DNA from: CBDFKF01 sp965248765
Lineage (GTDB): Bacteria > Pseudomonadota > Alphaproteobacteria > VGEJ01
DNA length: 64,000 bases
Direction of reading: 5' to 3'
NCBI GenBank assembly: GCA_965248765.1
Contig: CBDFKF010000004.1
Coordinates: 806,001-870,000, forward strand
This document shows positions 33,897 to 43,031 of this stretch, piece after piece (positions within the stretch are counted from its first letter, which is position 1; each line of letters opens with the position of its first letter). The notes under the pieces are model-generated. The model ran no database searches. It saw only the letters and a list, made by a program, of their open reading frames with translations, and was not told the DNA's origin. The translations under genes were made by a program, and so were the position numbers.

Positions 33897-35024
33897 TCAA
33901 CCACCATCGTCCGCTACGGCTAGCAATGGGATCTCGCGTTGACTCACTACCTTCAGGCCGTACCCCTCGATCCCGACTAGAGGCCTCTGTGAGTTGGATA
34001 GAACGATCATGTTCTGAACGCCCAGATCCCTGAGGATCTGAGCACCGTTCCCGATGTCGCGCAGCTCCACAGCCTCCCTCGCATGTCCGTCGCGCGCTCG
34101 AACGCGGTCGGACAAGCTCGTAACGATCCGCTCTCGTATTATGACGACAACCCCTCGCCCCTCCGTCCCGATCAGATGCATCGCGGCGTGAAGATACCCA
34201 CCTCGGCCACCACGATCGCACAACAAATCTTCAAGAATATTAAACTGGTGCACGCGTACCGGCACCGGTTCGGCGCCGAAGTTGTCGCCTTTCACCAATG
34301 CGATGTGTTCGGTCTTGTCGATGGTGTTGCGATAAACAATCTGCCGAAATTTGCCGCCGTACAGGCTGTTGAGTTCGGTTTCCACCACACGCGTGATCAA
34401 CGTGTCATAGCGACGCCGATGGCCGATGAGGTCGGCAATCCTCGCGATCTTCAGGCCATGCTTTTGGCCGAATGCAACGAGATCCGGCATGCGGGCCATC
34501 GTTCCATCATCGTTCATAATCTCGCAGATGACGCCCGACGGGCTCAGATCCGCTAATCGAGCAAGGTCCACGGCGGCCTCGGTATGGCCGGCGCGGGCGA
34601 GGACGCCGCCATCGCGCGCCCGCAGCGGGAACACGTGACCGGGGGTCGCAATATCGGCCTTTCCCTTTCCGGGATCGATGGCAACGCCAATCGTATGGGC
34701 GCGATCGGCCGCTGATATTCCTGTTGTAACCCCCTCCCGCGCTTCGATCGAAGTCGTGAAAGCCGTGCTGTGCCGTGATTGGTTTTCACGCGACATCAGC
34801 GGGAGCCCAAGCTCGTCGGCCCGATCTCCGGTGAGCGCCAGACAGATGAGGCCGCGCCCGTGAGTAGCCATGAAGTTGATGATATCGGGGGTCACTTTTT
34901 CGGCAGGGATGATCAGGTCGCCCTCGTTCTCGCGATCCTCTGCATCGACGAGGATGATCATCCGCCCGCCCCGGGCGTCTTCGATAATCTCGTCAATAGT
35001 GGAAAGATTCTCAGTCCACCGCAT
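33897..35024 (-). CDS. ribB: 3,4-dihydroxy-2-butanone-4-phosphate synthase with degenerate RibA-like domain
   Basis: 375 residues. The N-terminal DHBP synthase domain is complete: ILVDAEDRENEGDLIIPAE, RHSTAFTTSIEAREGVTTGIS, GHVFPLRARDGGVL, RAGHTEAAVDLARLA, CEIMNDDGTMAR. The C-terminal half resembles GTP cyclohydrolase II, but the zinc-cysteine motif (GDVFGSLRCDCG in RibA) is replaced by FNILEDLLCDRGGRGGYL, so cyclohydrolase activity is unlikely. A true RibA must be encoded elsewhere. It lies 3 bases from ribE upstream. Confidence 0.92.
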   Translation of the reverse strand: MRWTENLSTIDEIIEDARGGRMIILVDAEDRENEGDLIIPAEKVTPDIINFMATHGRGLICLALTGDRADELGLPLMSRENQSRHSTAFTTSIEAREGVTTGISAADRAHTIGVAIDPGKGKADIATPGHVFPLRARDGGVLARAGHTEAAVDLARLADLSPSGVICEIMNDDGTMARMPDLVAFGQKHGLKIARIADLIGHRRRYDTLITRVVETELNSLYGGKFRQIVYRNTIDKTEHIALVKGDNFGAEPVPVRVHQFNILEDLLCDRGGRGGYLHAAMHLIGTEGRGVVVIIRERIVTSLSDRVRARDGHAREAVELRDIGNGAQILRDLGVQNMIVLSNSQRPLVGIEGYGLKVVSQREIPLLAVADDGG

Positions 35025-35027
35025 GCG

Positions 35028-35612
35028 TCAGGCCTCCGTGAGCCTTTCGACATATCGCGCGATAACGTCGATCTCCAGGTTGACCTGATCGCCTGACTGT
35101 AAAGCGGAGAACGTTGTTTCGCGCTGTGTGTGCGGAATGATGTTGACGCCGAAACGGGCTCCCTGAACGTCGTTGATCGTGAGCGAGACGCCGTCGAGAG
35201 CGATCGAGCCTTTCGGGGCAAAGAACCGCTCGAACCGCTGCGGCGCCTCGAACACGAAGCGAATGGAACCACCATCTGGACGCCGGTCGACGACCAGCGC
35301 TGTGGCGTCGACGTGTCCTGTCACGATATGACCACCTAGCTCATCGCCGACCCGCAGGCTTCGCTCGAGATTGACCAGACTACCTTCTCGCCAAGTGCCG
35401 AGGGTCGTGTGCGAGACGGTCTCGGCAGACGCGTCTACGGCGAACCAATCTGCTCCCTTGTCCACGACCGTCAGGCACGGGCCCGAGCACGCGATAGAAG
35501 CGCCGGTGTCGATGCTCGCAGTGGCGTAGGCGGTCGAGATCACCAAGTGCGTATCGCCCGAGCGCTCGGCCGATCGTACGCGGCCAACATCCGTGATGAT
35601 TCCGGTGAACAT
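35028..35612 (-). CDS. ribE: Riboflavin synthase (alpha subunit)
   Basis: 194-residue protein made of two tandem lumazine-binding repeats. It starts MFTGIITDVG, and each repeat carries the expected signatures: GASIACSGPCLTVVD, LGGHIVTGHVD, then GSIALDGVSLTIND and FGVNIIPHTQRETTF. It dismutates two lumazines to riboflavin. It ends three bases before ribB and starts eight bases after ribD, inside the ribD-ribE-ribB-ribH operon. Confidence 0.95.
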   Translation of the reverse strand: MFTGIITDVGRVRSAERSGDTHLVISTAYATASIDTGASIACSGPCLTVVDKGADWFAVDASAETVSHTTLGTWREGSLVNLERSLRVGDELGGHIVTGHVDATALVVDRRPDGGSIRFVFEAPQRFERFFAPKGSIALDGVSLTINDVQGARFGVNIIPHTQRETTFSALQSGDQVNLEIDVIARYVERLTEA

Positions 35613-35620
35613 GTACGTGA

Positions 35621-36700
35621 TTAGTCGTGCCGGGCTAATTGGCTCAGAATGTCATCACCAATCTCGTCCGACGACAGGCGTTGGAACAACGGGGCGTCAC
35701 CAATTGCATTGACCCCCAGGGCAGCAACAGCCGACGTGCCGTCGCTCCCCACCACCTTAGGGGCGTGAAACCACGCCATCCGATCGACCAAGCTGCAGCG
35801 CAGCAGCGCCGCCGCCACTCTGCCACCGCCTTCCACCAGCAGGCGGGTGAGACCGCGCTTACCGAGCGCTTGCATGGCGGCCCCCATGTCAATGCTACCG
35901 TTTGGGCCTGCCGAGACCTCTATTACCTCGGCTCCGTGAGCGGCGAGTTTGGCCCGTCGTCCTTCGTTCGCGCCCGTCATAGTGATGATCCAGGTCGGGA
36001 CCGTCAAGGCGCCCTGAATGATCTTGGCGGTCAACGGGATTCGCAGTTTGGTATCGGCGACAATGCGGACGGGGGAGTGTTTTTCGAGACCGGATAGTCG
36101 ACAAGTCAGCTCGGGATCGTCGGCGAGAATTGTGCCCACCCCGACCATCACTGCGTCGGCACTCGCGCGCAGCTGATGCGCCCTTGCGCGCGCGCCCTCC
36201 CCGGTGATCCATCGGCTGTCTCCGCCACCGGTGGCAATACGACCGTCGATTGTGGTCGCTAACTTCAACGTGACGAGCGGCCGGCCGCTCTTAATCCGAC
36301 TGAAGAACCCGGCGTTGACCGCGACCGCCTCTTCTTTGCACACATGCTCCAGCACATCGATACCCGCGCGCCTCAACGTCGCGCAGCCCTTGCCGTTGAC
36401 GCGCGAGTCAGGATCGCGAACAGCGATGACGGCACGGCGAATGGCGGCAGATACGAGCGCCTCTGCACATGGTGGCGTTGCGCCGTGGTGCGCGCAGGGT
36501 TCAAGCGTGATGTACGCGGTGGCCGAACTTGCTGCTCCATCGGCATGCCGCAAGGCCTCCGCTTCGGCATGCGGCCGGCCGCCGTCCTGCGTCCATCCTC
36601 TGGCCAAGACGCGCCCGTCCTTGACCAGAACGCAGCCCACCGCGGGATTCGGCCATACGCCGCCCAAGCCACGGCGCGCGAGCCGCAGCGCCGCGCGCAT
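35621..36700 (-). CDS. ribD: Bifunctional riboflavin deaminase/reductase RibD
   Basis: 359 residues. The N-terminal deaminase domain has the zinc site HAEAEAL and PCAHHGATPPCAEAL. The C-terminal reductase domain has RPLVTLKLATTIDGRIATGGGDSRW (partial quotation of a longer block), VMVGVGTILADDPELTCR and LLVEGGGRVAAALL. The ATG at 36700 starts slightly later than in many homologues, which carry a few more residues, but the nrdR stop lies just upstream. First riboflavin gene of the operon. Confidence 0.95.
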   Translation of the reverse strand: MRAALRLARRGLGGVWPNPAVGCVLVKDGRVLARGWTQDGGRPHAEAEALRHADGAASSATAYITLEPCAHHGATPPCAEALVSAAIRRAVIAVRDPDSRVNGKGCATLRRAGIDVLEHVCKEEAVAVNAGFFSRIKSGRPLVTLKLATTIDGRIATGGGDSRWITGEGARARAHQLRASADAVMVGVGTILADDPELTCRLSGLEKHSPVRIVADTKLRIPLTAKIIQGALTVPTWIITMTGANEGRRAKLAAHGAEVIEVSAGPNGSIDMGAAMQALGKRGLTRLLVEGGGRVAAALLRCSLVDRMAWFHAPKVVGSDGTSAVAALGVNAIGDAPLFQRLSSDEIGDDILSQLARHD

Positions 36701-36719
36701 GTGCGCTACGTCGGTGTCC

Positions 36720-37181
36720 TTAGACGTCCTCTCCTCCGCTCAGGCCGCCAACAAAATCTTCGAAATCTTTGGCCTCGCGGAAGTTGCGGTAAACGGAAGC
36801 GAAACGGACAAACGCCACCTGGTCCAGGTTGGCCAAACCTTCCATGACCAACTCGCCCACCACGTGCGATGGAATTTCGGTCTCACCGAGGCTCTCGAGC
36901 CGACGCACGATTCCGTTGACCATCCTCTCGACACGCTCGGGCTCCACGGGCCTTTTGCGTGTCGAAATGAGAATCGATCGGAGCAGCTTATCGCGCTCAA
37001 AGGGGACGCGTTGGCCGCCCTTCTTGAGCACTGTGAGCTCGCGCAGTTGCACCCGTTCGAACGTCGTGAATCGCAAACCGCACGCCGGACAGAATCGCCG
37101 ACGACGGATAGCCGAGTTATCCTCGGTCGGTCGCGAGTCCTTTACCTGGGTGTCGTCATGGCCACAGAAAGGACACCGCAT
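36720..37181 (-). CDS. nrdR: Transcriptional repressor NrdR
   Basis: 153 residues. The N-terminal zinc ribbon MRCPFCGHDDTQVKDSR...RRRRFCPACGLRFTT is followed by an ATP-cone domain (VLKKGGQRVPFERDKLLRSI, HVVGELVMEGLANLD). NrdR senses dATP/ATP and represses ribonucleotide reductase genes by binding paired NrdR boxes. It lies between glyA and ribD, its usual position in alphaproteobacteria. Confidence 0.96.
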   Translation of the reverse strand: MRCPFCGHDDTQVKDSRPTEDNSAIRRRRFCPACGLRFTTFERVQLRELTVLKKGGQRVPFERDKLLRSILISTRKRPVEPERVERMVNGIVRRLESLGETEIPSHVVGELVMEGLANLDQVAFVRFASVYRNFREAKDFEDFVGGLSGGEDV

Positions 37182-37210
37182 TGCTTCACGTCACCTCGAG
37201 TGGGGGTTGG

Positions 37211-38521
37211 TTAGCCAAGCGTTGGATAGATCGGGAACCGTTGGCACAGCGCCAACGCCGTCGCACGAGCTCTCGCCTCGACTTCCTCGTCCCCTTCCGG
37301 ATTTGCAACCGACGCCTCGATTACATCCGCAATCGCCTCGCCTACTGCTCGAAACTCTGCCACTCCGAACCCACGAGTCGTCGCGGCGGCCGAGCCGAGT
37401 CGAATACCGGAGGTAACGGTCGGCTTCTCAGGATCAAACGGTACGGCGTTCTTGTTAACCGTCATATGCGCACGCTCTAACGCCTCCTCGACCGCACGGC
37501 CCGTTAGCCCCTTGTTCTGGAGATCGATCAGTACGACGTGCGTATCCGTGCCGCCTGACACGAGATCGATCCCACGTCTGACAAGCGTCTCTGCCAATGC
37601 CTGAGCGTTCTCGACGACATGTCGGGCATACACCTTGAATTCCGGTCGCAGTGCTTCGGCCAATGCGACTGCTTTGGCCGCGATGATGTGCATGAGCGGA
37701 CCGCCCTGCATACCTGGGAAAACGGTTGAGTTGATCTTCTTCGCGAGGGCTTCATCGTTCGTGACGACCATGCCGCCACGCGGTCCACGGAGCGTCTTGT
37801 GGGTTGTTGCCGTGACGACGTCGGCATGGGGAACCGGACTGGGGTGGACACCGCCGGCGACAAGCCCGGCGAAGTGCGCCATGTCGACCATCAACCGTGC
37901 GCCGATCTCGTCGCAGACCTCGCGTAACCCGGCGAAATCGAAAGCGCGCGGATACGCAGACCCTCCGGCGACGATCACTGTGGGCGAGTGCTGTTTGCCC
38001 AAACTTCTGATTTCATCGAGGTCGATTTGCCCGTCTTCGCGGCGCACGCCGTACTGCACGGCGTGAAACCATTTGCCAGATTGATTGGGCTTCGCGCCGT
38101 GCGTCAGGTGCCCGCCCGCCGCGAGTGCCAAGCCAAGGAACGTATCTCCGGGCTGCATGAGCGCCATGAACGCCGCCTGGTTGGCTTGCGTTCCCGAGTG
38201 TGGCTGCACGTTGGCAAAGCCGCACGCAAAGAGGCGTTTTGCCCGCTCGATAGCCAACGTCTCGGCAGTGTCCGCGAATTCACACCCGCCGTAGTACCGC
38301 CGGTTTGGATACCCTTCCGCATATTTGTTGGTCAGAACCGATGCCGCCGCCTCGAGGACGGCACGGCTGACAATGTTCTCCGACGCGATGAGTTCGATCT
38401 GATCGCGCTGGCGCCGAAGCTCGCCCTTGAGGGCCGCAGTGATCTCAGGATCAGCTATGTCAAGCGGGGTCCCGAAGAAGTCCTCGGTGATGGGGGCCTC
38501 GCAATGAGCCGGGGATGTCAT
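37211..38521 (-). CDS. glyA: Serine hydroxymethyltransferase (canonical)
   Basis: 436-residue PLP enzyme interconverting serine and glycine with tetrahydrofolate. The canonical marks are IELIASENIVS, YPNRRYYGGCEFAD, QPHSGTQANQA, DMAHFAGLVAGG, the PLP-lysine motif TTTHKTLRGPRGG and RLGSAAATTRGFG. This is the housekeeping copy in the glyA-nrdR-rib context, against which the two diverged paralogues at 8.0 and 47.4 kb can be judged. It ends 29 bases before nrdR. Confidence 0.96.
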   Translation of the reverse strand: MTSPAHCEAPITEDFFGTPLDIADPEITAALKGELRRQRDQIELIASENIVSRAVLEAAASVLTNKYAEGYPNRRYYGGCEFADTAETLAIERAKRLFACGFANVQPHSGTQANQAAFMALMQPGDTFLGLALAAGGHLTHGAKPNQSGKWFHAVQYGVRREDGQIDLDEIRSLGKQHSPTVIVAGGSAYPRAFDFAGLREVCDEIGARLMVDMAHFAGLVAGGVHPSPVPHADVVTATTHKTLRGPRGGMVVTNDEALAKKINSTVFPGMQGGPLMHIIAAKAVALAEALRPEFKVYARHVVENAQALAETLVRRGIDLVSGGTDTHVVLIDLQNKGLTGRAVEEALERAHMTVNKNAVPFDPEKPTVTSGIRLGSAAATTRGFGVAEFRAVGEAIADVIEASVANPEGDEEVEARARATALALCQRFPIYPTLG

Positions 38522-38547
38522 GCCAGCGTTCCGCCGTACCGACCGGG

Positions 38548-38982
38548 CTATCCCAACTTCGCCACACGCCGGGAATGGCGACCGCCGTCGAAGTCTGAGG
38601 TCAGGAAGGCCTCAAGACACTCTTGTGCCGCACCCGGGCTCGTCGTCCGCGCGCCAAGCGCCAGTATGTTGGCATCGTTGTGGCGCCGCGCCATCTCAGC
38701 ATCTTGTGCGCTTCTGCAGAGCGCGGCGCGAACCAGAGGGTGGCGATTAGCGGCAATCGTCATGCCGATGCCACTACCGCAAATGAGTATGCCGAACCTA
38801 GCGCGCCCTTCCGAGACCGCGGCCGCGACCGCTTGCCCGACATCCGGATAGTCGATCGGAGCGTCTGAATCGGTCCCAAAGTCGACGACCTCTAAGTGCC
38901 TGTTGGCCAAATCCTGCTTCAGCACATCTTTGAGTTCGTAGCCGGCGTGATCAGCGCCGATTGCTACAGCTTGCCGCGTCAT
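38548..38982 (-). CDS. rpiB: Ribose-5-phosphate isomerase B
   Basis: 144 residues. VAIGADHAGYELKDVLK, VVDFGTDSDAPIDYPD, GILICGSGIGMTIAANRHP (catalytic Cys) and HNDANILALGAR are diagnostic of RpiB, interconverting ribose 5-phosphate and ribulose 5-phosphate; the latter is the substrate of the RibB encoded downstream. The ATG at 38982 was chosen at the start of homology. It is probably the first gene of the rpiB-glyA-nrdR-rib run. Confidence 0.95.
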   Translation of the reverse strand: MTRQAVAIGADHAGYELKDVLKQDLANRHLEVVDFGTDSDAPIDYPDVGQAVAAAVSEGRARFGILICGSGIGMTIAANRHPLVRAALCRSAQDAEMARRHNDANILALGARTTSPGAAQECLEAFLTSDFDGGRHSRRVAKLG

Positions 38983-39212
38983 TCTAAAGCTGTCCGGAAC
39001 CTGGCCTGGGCAGTCCGCGTGATACCATATGTCGCGGCTGTACGCCAGCATCCTACAAGCTGTCGACACCGGTCCGCCTTTGGCGCACGATGCGAAGAAC
39101 GCAGGGGCGCCTTGCGCTACCCGCCCAAGTTGCCTACGCGTCGCACCACGGCTACGGTTCCTGGTCAGTTGGCGTGCCCCGCAAAGAGGGCTGCGCAGAA
39201 GTGGAGGAAACG

Positions 39213-40418
39213 ATGAAACAGAGACACTCACTCACGGTGATCGCTGGCGGCGTCGCGTGCACGCTGGCGTTCTCGAGCCCCGCGTTCGCGCAGAGCTCTA
39301 CCAAGATCGGTGTTCTTATGGGATTCACCGGACCGATCGAGTCGCTCACCGTCGGAATCGCGGCTGCAGCGAAAATCGCGATAGCCGAGGTTAACGATTC
39401 AGGCAAGCTGGTCGGCGGCCTGACGCTGGAAGCGGTTGACGCCGATACGACGTGTGTGGACGCAGCTGCGGCGACAGCATCGGCTGAGCGGTTGATCAAT
39501 GACGAAGGCGTCGTGGCCATCGTTGGTGCGCTTTGTTCTGGCTCGACCATTGCGTCGGCGAACAACGTGGCGATCCCCACTGGCGTCGTGATGGTCAGCC
39601 CCGCTTCGACGTCACCGGCCATCACCGGTCTCGATGACAACGGATTGGTCTTCCGTACCGCGCCGTCGGACGCGCGCCAAGGTCAGGTCCTTGCCAAGGT
39701 GCTGAGCACCAAAGGCATCAAGGACGTGGCGCTGTCGTATACCAACAACGACTATGGAAAAGGCTTCGCCGACTCATTCGCGGGGGCTTTCGAGAGTATG
39801 GGGGGTACGGTTGCCCTCTCCGCCGGTCATGAAGACGGCAAAGCTGACTACAGTGCCGAGGTGGCAGCATTATCTGCCACCGGTGCTGACCATCTAGTAG
39901 TGCTCGGCTATCTCGACCAGGGGGGCAAGGGCATCATCGACGAGGCCATCAAGTCGGGTGCGTTTTCGAGCTTCTCGGGCGGTGACGGCATGATCGGCCA
40001 GTCGATCATCGACGCTTTGGGCGACGGTATCGAGGGGATGATCGGCACGCAGCCCGGCGGCGAGACTGACGGCGCTCGGAAGTTCTCGATGATTGCCGAG
40101 GCTAATGGGCTACAAATCAACGGCCCATTCCAGGGCGAGTCCTATGATGCGGCCGCACTAATCGCGCTCGCGATCCAGGCCGCAGGCTCGGCGGACCGTG
40201 CCAGCATCGCCGGCAAAATCCTGTCGGTGGCCAACGCGCCAGGCGAAAAAATCATGCCGGGCGAGCTTGCCAAAGCGTTGGACATCATCGCGAGCGGCGG
40301 CGACGTCAACTATGAAGGAGCCTCGCTGGTCGAGCTCAACGAGGTGGGCGACCCGCCCGGCGCATACCTTGAGCTGGTCGTCAAAGGCGGTGCCTGGACG
40401 ACGGTCAAAGCCCACTGA
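39213..40418 (+). CDS. Branched-chain amino acid-type ABC transporter substrate-binding protein
   Basis: 401-residue periplasmic binding protein. The signal peptide runs MKQRHSLTVIAGGVAC to PAFAQ. The mature protein begins TKIGVLMGFTGPIESL and shows a CVDAAAATASAERLI segment, GALCSGSTIASANNVAIP and YTNNDYGKGFADSFAGAF, typical of LivJ/LivK-like proteins. GTGGAGGAAA lies just upstream of the ATG. It converges on the livM-livH-livF-livG genes, with a shared hairpin between. The ligand may be a branched-chain or other amino acid, or an amide or urea. Confidence 0.9.
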   Translation: MKQRHSLTVIAGGVACTLAFSSPAFAQSSTKIGVLMGFTGPIESLTVGIAAAAKIAIAEVNDSGKLVGGLTLEAVDADTTCVDAAAATASAERLINDEGVVAIVGALCSGSTIASANNVAIPTGVVMVSPASTSPAITGLDDNGLVFRTAPSDARQGQVLAKVLSTKGIKDVALSYTNNDYGKGFADSFAGAFESMGGTVALSAGHEDGKADYSAEVAALSATGADHLVVLGYLDQGGKGIIDEAIKSGAFSSFSGGDGMIGQSIIDALGDGIEGMIGTQPGGETDGARKFSMIAEANGLQINGPFQGESYDAAALIALAIQAAGSADRASIAGKILSVANAPGEKIMPGELAKALDIIASGGDVNYEGASLVELNEVGDPPGAYLELVVKGGAWTTVKAH

Positions 40419-40441
40419 TCACCAAACATCAAGCTTGGTGG

Positions 40442-40470
40442 AAGAGCCCGGGGTCCGTGCCCGGGCTCTT
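40442..40470. terminator. Bidirectional hairpin between convergent genes
   Basis: An 11-bp perfect stem AAGAGCCCGGG / CCCGGGCTCTT with a 7-base loop lies between the stop of the plus-strand binding-protein gene and the minus-strand stop of livM at 40472. T-rich bases follow on the plus strand (CTTCTTACTT). It can serve both transcripts. Confidence 0.8.
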
Positions 40471-40471
40471 C

Positions 40472-41854
40472 TTACTTCCGCTGCAGTGACTCTGGCAGGA
40501 TACCTCGCGGGGCAAATCGTAGTACCAACAGCAGCACCAATCCCATCACCAGGGTTCTCATCTGCGGCGCCCGCTGGTTGAGCACACCGGCGAGTTCGCT
40601 GCCCTCACCGGTCAAGCCACCAACCGCCTCAAACAGCCAGGATGCAGCAGGCTCTGCCTGTATCCAGACGAACCAAATGAGCACCCCTCCGACCACGACG
40701 CCGAGGTTGTTACCGCTGCCGCCGACAATGACCATCACCCATATGAGAAAGGTGTAACGGAGGGGCTGATAGCCCGCCGGCTCGAACTGTAGGACGTTTG
40801 TCGCGAGCATGGCGCCCCCGATTCCGAGCAGGAAGGAGCCGAGAATAAAGACCTGGCGATGCCGCCTCGCCACGTCCTTGCCGACTGCGCCGGCCGCCTC
40901 TTCGTTATCGCGGATGGCCCGCATCATGCGGCCCCAAGGCGAGTTCAAAGCACGGTGTGCGAGCGAGAGGAAGAAGGCTAAGAACAATGCGATGATCGTC
41001 ACGAACAGCAGTTTGTTGACGATCAGACTGTCGTGCGGCATGAGACCGTAGGGGTCCGCTTGAAGCGCTCTGGCCGTGGGTACTGGTGACGGCAAGCCGG
41101 TGACGTTGAGAACACCACGCGTGAGCCACCCTTCGTTCTTAAGGACGGCGATCACGATCTCCGAAATACCCAGCGTTGCGATCGCGAGATAGTCTGATCG
41201 CAAGCCCAGAGCGATCCGCGCGATCAGCCACGCAGCGATAGCTGCCAGGACGCCACCCGCGCACCAGGCAAGAAGGATCGGCAAGTCCAGACCGCCGAGG
41301 TACTTGCTGTCATCGCCGAACCCGGTGGACTCAATGACCTTGATGGCCGGCTCAAAGCGATCACGAAAAAGAGCAAGACTGGCGGCCAGAATTGCGAATA
41401 CGACCACCGCACGGCGGAGGCGTGACAACCGCTTGCGGAGCAGCCGGTCCGCTCCCCAGGCGAGGATAGCTCCCAGTCCTCCCAACAACCAAGCCACCAG
41501 GAGCTGGCGCTCAGCTTCGATGCGGCGGGCCAGGTCGCGTTCCAGCTTGTCGATCGCCTCTGCATCGACAGCGGGATCGGCGATCATCGGTTCCAAAGCA
41601 TCGACCATCACACCGCTGACCCACGGCATCGACATCAGTACGCAAGCGACCGCGCCGATAGCGGCAAACCCCATGACGCCGGCGTTGAACTGCCCCGCGT
41701 AGCCCCATTGGATGTTGAGGCCCAACGCCATGACCGCTGAGATCAATCCAACGGTCAAAAGGCCGAGGGCAATCGACCAGCTCTGCACGAAGCCCGTCAG
41801 CGCTATCAGCAGCGTGAGTAAAGAGAAAACAATCCAGTAGCGCTGATGGGCCAT
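40472..41854 (-). CDS. livM: ABC transporter permease, LivM type, with extra loop
   Basis: 460-residue inner-membrane permease. The core is recognisable: IQWGYAGQFNAGVMGFAAIGA near the N terminus, LRSDYLAIATLGISEIVIAV, WGRMMRAIRDNEEAAGAVGKDV (ATPase-coupling loop) and the C-terminal RFAPRGILPES. It is longer than most LivM proteins because of about 120 residues after the second helix block (charged DAEAIDKLERDLARRIEAE plus additional hydrophobic segments). It is probably the last gene of the livG-livF-livH-livM run. Confidence 0.9.
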   Translation of the reverse strand: MAHQRYWIVFSLLTLLIALTGFVQSWSIALGLLTVGLISAVMALGLNIQWGYAGQFNAGVMGFAAIGAVACVLMSMPWVSGVMVDALEPMIADPAVDAEAIDKLERDLARRIEAERQLLVAWLLGGLGAILAWGADRLLRKRLSRLRRAVVVFAILAASLALFRDRFEPAIKVIESTGFGDDSKYLGGLDLPILLAWCAGGVLAAIAAWLIARIALGLRSDYLAIATLGISEIVIAVLKNEGWLTRGVLNVTGLPSPVPTARALQADPYGLMPHDSLIVNKLLFVTIIALFLAFFLSLAHRALNSPWGRMMRAIRDNEEAAGAVGKDVARRHRQVFILGSFLLGIGGAMLATNVLQFEPAGYQPLRYTFLIWVMVIVGGSGNNLGVVVGGVLIWFVWIQAEPAASWLFEAVGGLTGEGSELAGVLNQRAPQMRTLVMGLVLLLVLRFAPRGILPESLQRK

Positions 41855-41858
41855 CGTC

Positions 41859-43001
41859 TCAAAACACCTTGCCCTTGAAGATTCCGGTAGGCCTGAACAG
41901 AAGCACTATCACCAGAACCAGAAACGACACGCCGAACTTGTACTCGGTTCCCAACAGTTGCAGATTACCCGCTACCTCCCAACTGTCGGGCAGAACATAA
42001 TTCGCGACTTTCTTGTAATTAGCGGTTATGACGACTTCGGTAAACGCTACCAAATATCCCCCGAGTATGGCGCCTTGGGGATGGCCGATGCCGCCAACAA
42101 TCGTCGCGGCGAATATTGGCAACAGCATCTGAAAGTAGGTGAACGGCTTGTAGCCCTTGTCGAGGCCATACATGGTGCCGGCGACGGCCGCCAGCGCGCC
42201 GGCAATGAGCCACGTCGTGTTCACCACCCGCTGCGGATCGATCCCTGAGAGCCGCGCAAGATCTTCGTTGTCGGAGTACGCCCGCATGGCCTTGCCGGCG
42301 CGGGTTCGGGACAGAAACCAGTAGAGACCAAGGAAGATCGCGACGGCCAGAAGAATGGTCAGCACTTGGATCAAGTCGAGCCCGAACCCCTCAGCAAGCC
42401 CTGTCGCCTCTTTGAAGTCGCCCACGTGGAAAAACACGACTTCTGGCTCGCCGACTTGCACGTAGTCTTCTTGCGTTGCGAAGTCTGTTTTGACCGCTAC
42501 CGCCCTCTCTCCTAGCTGATTGGTCAAGGCGGCGATGTCGACATCGCCTATCGTAAAAGTTCGTCTGGCGTTGAATGGCGTCAGCTCCGGGCCCTTGATG
42601 AGACGGGTCAAGCCGTTGAGCAGGAACATCACGCCAATAGACGCCATTACCATTACTACCGGCGGACTTTTGATCCGCCGGTAGTAGCTAAAGACCGCTT
42701 TATCGAGCGAGATCGCTAGTAGGCCCGACAGCAACATGGCCACCGGCAGGAACAGGAGCCCGGCCGGGATCGGATAAGTGAAGATCCCGAATTGATTGAG
42801 GAACTCGACGCAAATCAGAGCCACCATTGCACCAAAGGCCATCAGATCGCCATGGGCAAAATTTGCGAACCGCAGGATGCCAAACACCAGCGTCACGCCC
42901 AATGCACCGAGTGCAAGCGCCGACCCATAGGTGACGGCCGGCAGGATCAGAAAATTGAGGATCCAAAGAAAGGCGTTAAGCAGATCGGTGGCGTACAGCA
43001 T
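41859..43001 (-). CDS. livH: ABC transporter permease, LivH type, with extracytoplasmic insert
   Basis: 380-residue inner-membrane permease. ALGALGVTLVFGILRFANFAHGD and GKAMRAYSDNEDLARLSGID (coupling loop) identify LivH. Between two helices there is an additional polar stretch of about 70 residues (NARRTFTIGDVDIAALTNQ to VVFFHVGDFKEATGL), predicted outside the membrane. LivH proteins are usually near 300 residues. The ATG at 43001 follows a GGTGG; a GTG three codons upstream is also possible. Four bases separate it from livM. Confidence 0.9.
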   Translation of the reverse strand: MLYATDLLNAFLWILNFLILPAVTYGSALALGALGVTLVFGILRFANFAHGDLMAFGAMVALICVEFLNQFGIFTYPIPAGLLFLPVAMLLSGLLAISLDKAVFSYYRRIKSPPVVMVMASIGVMFLLNGLTRLIKGPELTPFNARRTFTIGDVDIAALTNQLGERAVAVKTDFATQEDYVQVGEPEVVFFHVGDFKEATGLAEGFGLDLIQVLTILLAVAIFLGLYWFLSRTRAGKAMRAYSDNEDLARLSGIDPQRVVNTTWLIAGALAAVAGTMYGLDKGYKPFTYFQMLLPIFAATIVGGIGHPQGAILGGYLVAFTEVVITANYKKVANYVLPDSWEVAGNLQLLGTEYKFGVSFLVLVIVLLFRPTGIFKGKVF

Positions 43002-43031
43002 ATCTACCACCGAGTGCCCACCTGCAAACTG

